Shown piece after piece: positions 62,054 through 64,000 of a stretch of DNA of 64,000 nt. Under the pieces are notes generated by a model. That model was not told the DNA's origin and searched no databases. It was given only the letters and a program-made list of their open reading frames with translations. A program made the position numbers and the translations under genes. Source of the DNA: Apostichopus japonicus (lineage: Eukaryota; Echinodermata; Holothuroidea; Aspidochirotida; Stichopodidae); contig NC_092568.1 in the NCBI RefSeq assembly GCF_037975245.1, positions 39,386,631-39,450,630 on the forward strand. Direction: 5' to 3'. Numbering within the stretch: the stretch's first letter is position 1; each line of letters opens with the position of its first letter.

Positions 62054-62103
62054 GTTAATGCAATGGAGGTAAACGACAAAGGCAAATGAATATCATTCAT
62101 CAT
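62053..62103 (-). other. LINE 3' untranslated tail
   Basis: About 50 bases follow the LINE stop and run into (AT)n. The segment attcatttgcctttgtcgtt and what follows also heads the tRNA-like repeat copies at 54.9-55.3 and 59.0 kb. Confidence 0.6.
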
Positions 62104-64000
62104 TCATTGGCCTCCGTCCGTCTGTGCAGACGATGGATTGCGTTCCGTTACTTTCGAGCAGCGTCTGCGGTGGCTGTACAGGCCTATCCTTGAGTGGCAG
62201 TCCTTAGCACAGTCAGTGCAGACATGGATGGTATCTTCTTTTGAGCTAGAGCTAGATTCCTTCCTTCTTTGGCGCTTGAGGTCTTGTTGCTCTCTTCTGT
62301 CTTGCTCTGCTCTATCTATTCCCTGTTTCACTTCATGTCTCCAGGAGGGGCGATCTACTACTATGTCTTCCCAGGTGTTGATGTCCATGTGGGCTGACAG
62401 GAGATCCCTTTTGCACAAGTCCTTGAATCTGAGCTGTGGGCGACCTGTGGATCTTGTGCCACACTCCAACTGACCATACAGTAGGTCCTTGGGGATGCGT
62501 CCTTTGTCCATACGGGAGACGTGTCCAAGCCAGCGTAGCCGACGTTCACTGAGCATTGCATAGATTGATGTTGACCTAGCCTTGCACAGAACATCGTTGT
62601 TGGTGACCTTGTCCTCCCATGTGTGGCCCATGATCTTGCGGAGGCATCTGAGATGGAAAGCATTTAGTCGGTGTTCTTGCCTGGTATATGTTGTCCAAGT
62701 CTCGCTGCCATAGAGAAGCGTACTGAGAACACATGCTTGGTAGACTTTGAGCTTGGTGTGCAGCGTCAGGTTCTTATTCGTCCAGACTCTGGTGTTGAGT
62801 TTAGACATCACTGAGGCTGCTTTTCCAATGCGCCCATTGATCTCACCATCCAGGGACAAGTTGCTTGACATCAGAGAGCCCAGATATTTGAAGTTGTCCA
62901 CTACTACAAGTGTGGCGTCAAGGATCCTGATTGCTGGAATAGATGTAGTGTTCTGTGCCATGACCTCTGTTTTCTTTATGCTGATGGTTAAGCCAAATTC
63001 TCTGCATGCCTGGGAGAAGCAGTCCATAAGATGCTGGAGTCCCTCTTCGGTGTGGCTGGTAAAAGCTGCATCATCAGCAAACAGCAACTCCCTTATCAGA
63101 ACACGAGTGATCTTGGTCTTGGCTCGCAGACGGGCTAGGTTTAACAGTTTGCCATCGTGCCTGGTGTGGATATAGATCCCATCAGTAGAGGTCTGGAAGG
63201 CATACGACAGAAGCAGAGAGAAGAAAATTCCGAACAGGGTTGGTGCAAGCACGCAGCCCTGCTTAACTCCACTTTTGGTCTCAAAGGGTTTGGATGTGCT
63301 GCCATTGAAGATGACTGTGCTCTTCATGTTTGTATGGAAGGACGTGATGATGCTGAGGAGTGTCGAAGGACATCCTATCCTCTGCAGCAGCTTGAAGTGT
63401 CCACTGCGGCTAACAAGATCAAAAGCCTTGGTAAGGTCGACGAAAGCTAGGAATAGTGGTTGTTGCTGTTCCCTGCACTTTTCTTGGAGCTGTCTCACAG
63501 AGAAAATCATGTCGATAGTGGACCTTCCTGATCTGAAGCCACACTGGGATTCTGGATACACCCTGTCAGCTAGCACCTGAAGTCTAGCTAGGACCACACG
63601 TGCGAACACCTTGCCAACAATACTGAGGAGGGATATTCCACGATAATTATTGCAGTCGCTCCTGTCACCCTTGTTCTTGAAGAGGGTCACTATCTTGGCA
63701 TCACGCATGCTTTGTGGTACCTGTCCTTCTCTCCAGCAGAGGCAGATAAGCTCATGGAGATGGGGTAGAAGTGTAGCTTTTCCTTCTTTGATGACCTCAG
63801 GTGGAATGGCATCATTTCCTGGAGCTTTGCCACTGGATAGAGCATCGATAGCTTTTTCAAGCTCAATCATTGTAGGCTCCTTGTCTAGGTTCTCTAGTAC
63901 TGGTAGGACAGGGATGCAATTGATGGCATCTTCGGAGACCGTGTTCTCTATTGAGTATAACTCAAGGTAATGCTCCACCCATCTGTCCATCTGCTTGTTT
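62104..64000 (-). CDS. LINE (non-LTR retrotransposon) reverse transcriptase, 5' part outside window
   Basis: One open minus-strand frame enters from the right edge and ends at 62104; the methionine at 63990 is internal. In order, counted from it: ALSSGKAPGNDAIPPE near residue 50, NNYRGISLL near 115, CGFRSGRST near 150, motif A FVDLTKAFDLV near 182, SGVKQGCVLAPTLF near 240, catalytic LLFADDAAF near 300, and FKYLGS near 365. A C-terminal region RWLGHVSRM precedes a cysteine/histidine knuckle (CTDCAKDCHS...HRRRC) near 595. The clade is not assigned; it resembles RTE/CR1-type elements. The endonuclease domain would lie beyond the window. No stop or frameshift over ~630 codons suggests a young copy. 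Confidence 0.9.
   Translation of the reverse strand, partial: NKQMDRWVEHYLELYSIENTVSEDAINCIPVLPVLENLDKEPTMIELEKAIDALSSGKAPGNDAIPPEVIKEGKATLLPHLHELICLCWREGQVPQSMRDAKIVTLFKNKGDRSDCNNYRGISLLSIVGKVFARVVLARLQVLADRVYPESQCGFRSGRSTIDMIFSVRQLQEKCREQQQPLFLAFVDLTKAFDLVSRSGHFKLLQRIGCPSTLLSIITSFHTNMKSTVIFNGSTSKPFETKSGVKQGCVLAPTLFGIFFSLLLSYAFQTSTDGIYIHTRHDGKLLNLARLRAKTKITRVLIRELLFADDAAFTSHTEEGLQHLMDCFSQACREFGLTISIKKTEVMAQNTTSIPAIRILDATLVVVDNFKYLGSLMSSNLSLDGEINGRIGKAASVMSKLNTRVWTNKNLTLHTKLKVYQACVLSTLLYGSETWTTYTRQEHRLNAFHLRCLRKIMGHTWEDKVTNNDVLCKARSTSIYAMLSERRLRWLGHVSRMDKGRIPKDLLYGQLECGTRSTGRPQLRFKDLCKRDLLSAHMDINTWEDIVVDRPSWRHEVKQGIDRAEQDRREQQDLKRQRRKESSSSSKEDTIHVCTDCAKDCHSRIGLYSHRRRCSKVTERNPSSAQTDGGQ

Noticed and set aside
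62138-63970. Plus-strand frames opposite the LINE reverse transcriptase
   Set aside because: Antisense shadows of a long, motif-bearing minus-strand frame.

Overview
This is non-coding-rich, AT-rich animal nuclear DNA with no recognisable host protein-coding gene. It is a tandem-repeat region colonised by many transposon families. The Ty3/gypsy element at the left edge has its integrase upstream of reverse transcriptase, the Gmr1-like order described from deuterostomes. I therefore infer a marine invertebrate deuterostome (echinoderm or similar); the species cannot be fixed from this window.

Layout: 1-4287 is the 3' part of a Gmr1-like gypsy element ending in a 728-bp LTR, inserted into a satellite. 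From 4288 to about 54.8 kb runs one same-orientation tandem array of ~415-426-bp monomers. It is interrupted by a non-autonomous hAT element (12724-14117), a ~10.5-kb insertion (15781-26292) and a deletion-derived gypsy element on the minus strand (34254-36292). The 10.5-kb insertion carries a broken DDE-type transposase (+) and a multi-exon CXC/P2X7-like gene (-), and contains an exact 2350-bp tandem duplication. From 54.8 to 64 kb lie (AT)n tracts, tRNA-like repeats, a second repeat family with a 36-nt exon-like segment, decayed satellite monomers, a broken Penelope-like element with a hammerhead-like motif, and the 3' end of a LINE reverse transcriptase gene (-).

The most unusual signal is in the satellite. 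By hand count 86 monomers carry a long AG-poor pyrimidine tract ending in AG, exactly three bases, then a 5' splice-site motif (GTAAGT in 74). The three bases vary by monomer class (CCG, CTG, GAG, TGG, AAG, ATG, TTG and others), 84 of 86 end in G, and none is a stop codon. Three strongly decayed copies near 58 kb keep the same three-base spacing. Nearby, two copies of another repeat keep a 36-nt segment between AG and GT that has diverged much more than its flanks. This could be a micro-exon array, a chain of recursive-splicing sites, or a satellite that copied a splice-site pair. RNA evidence is needed to decide.
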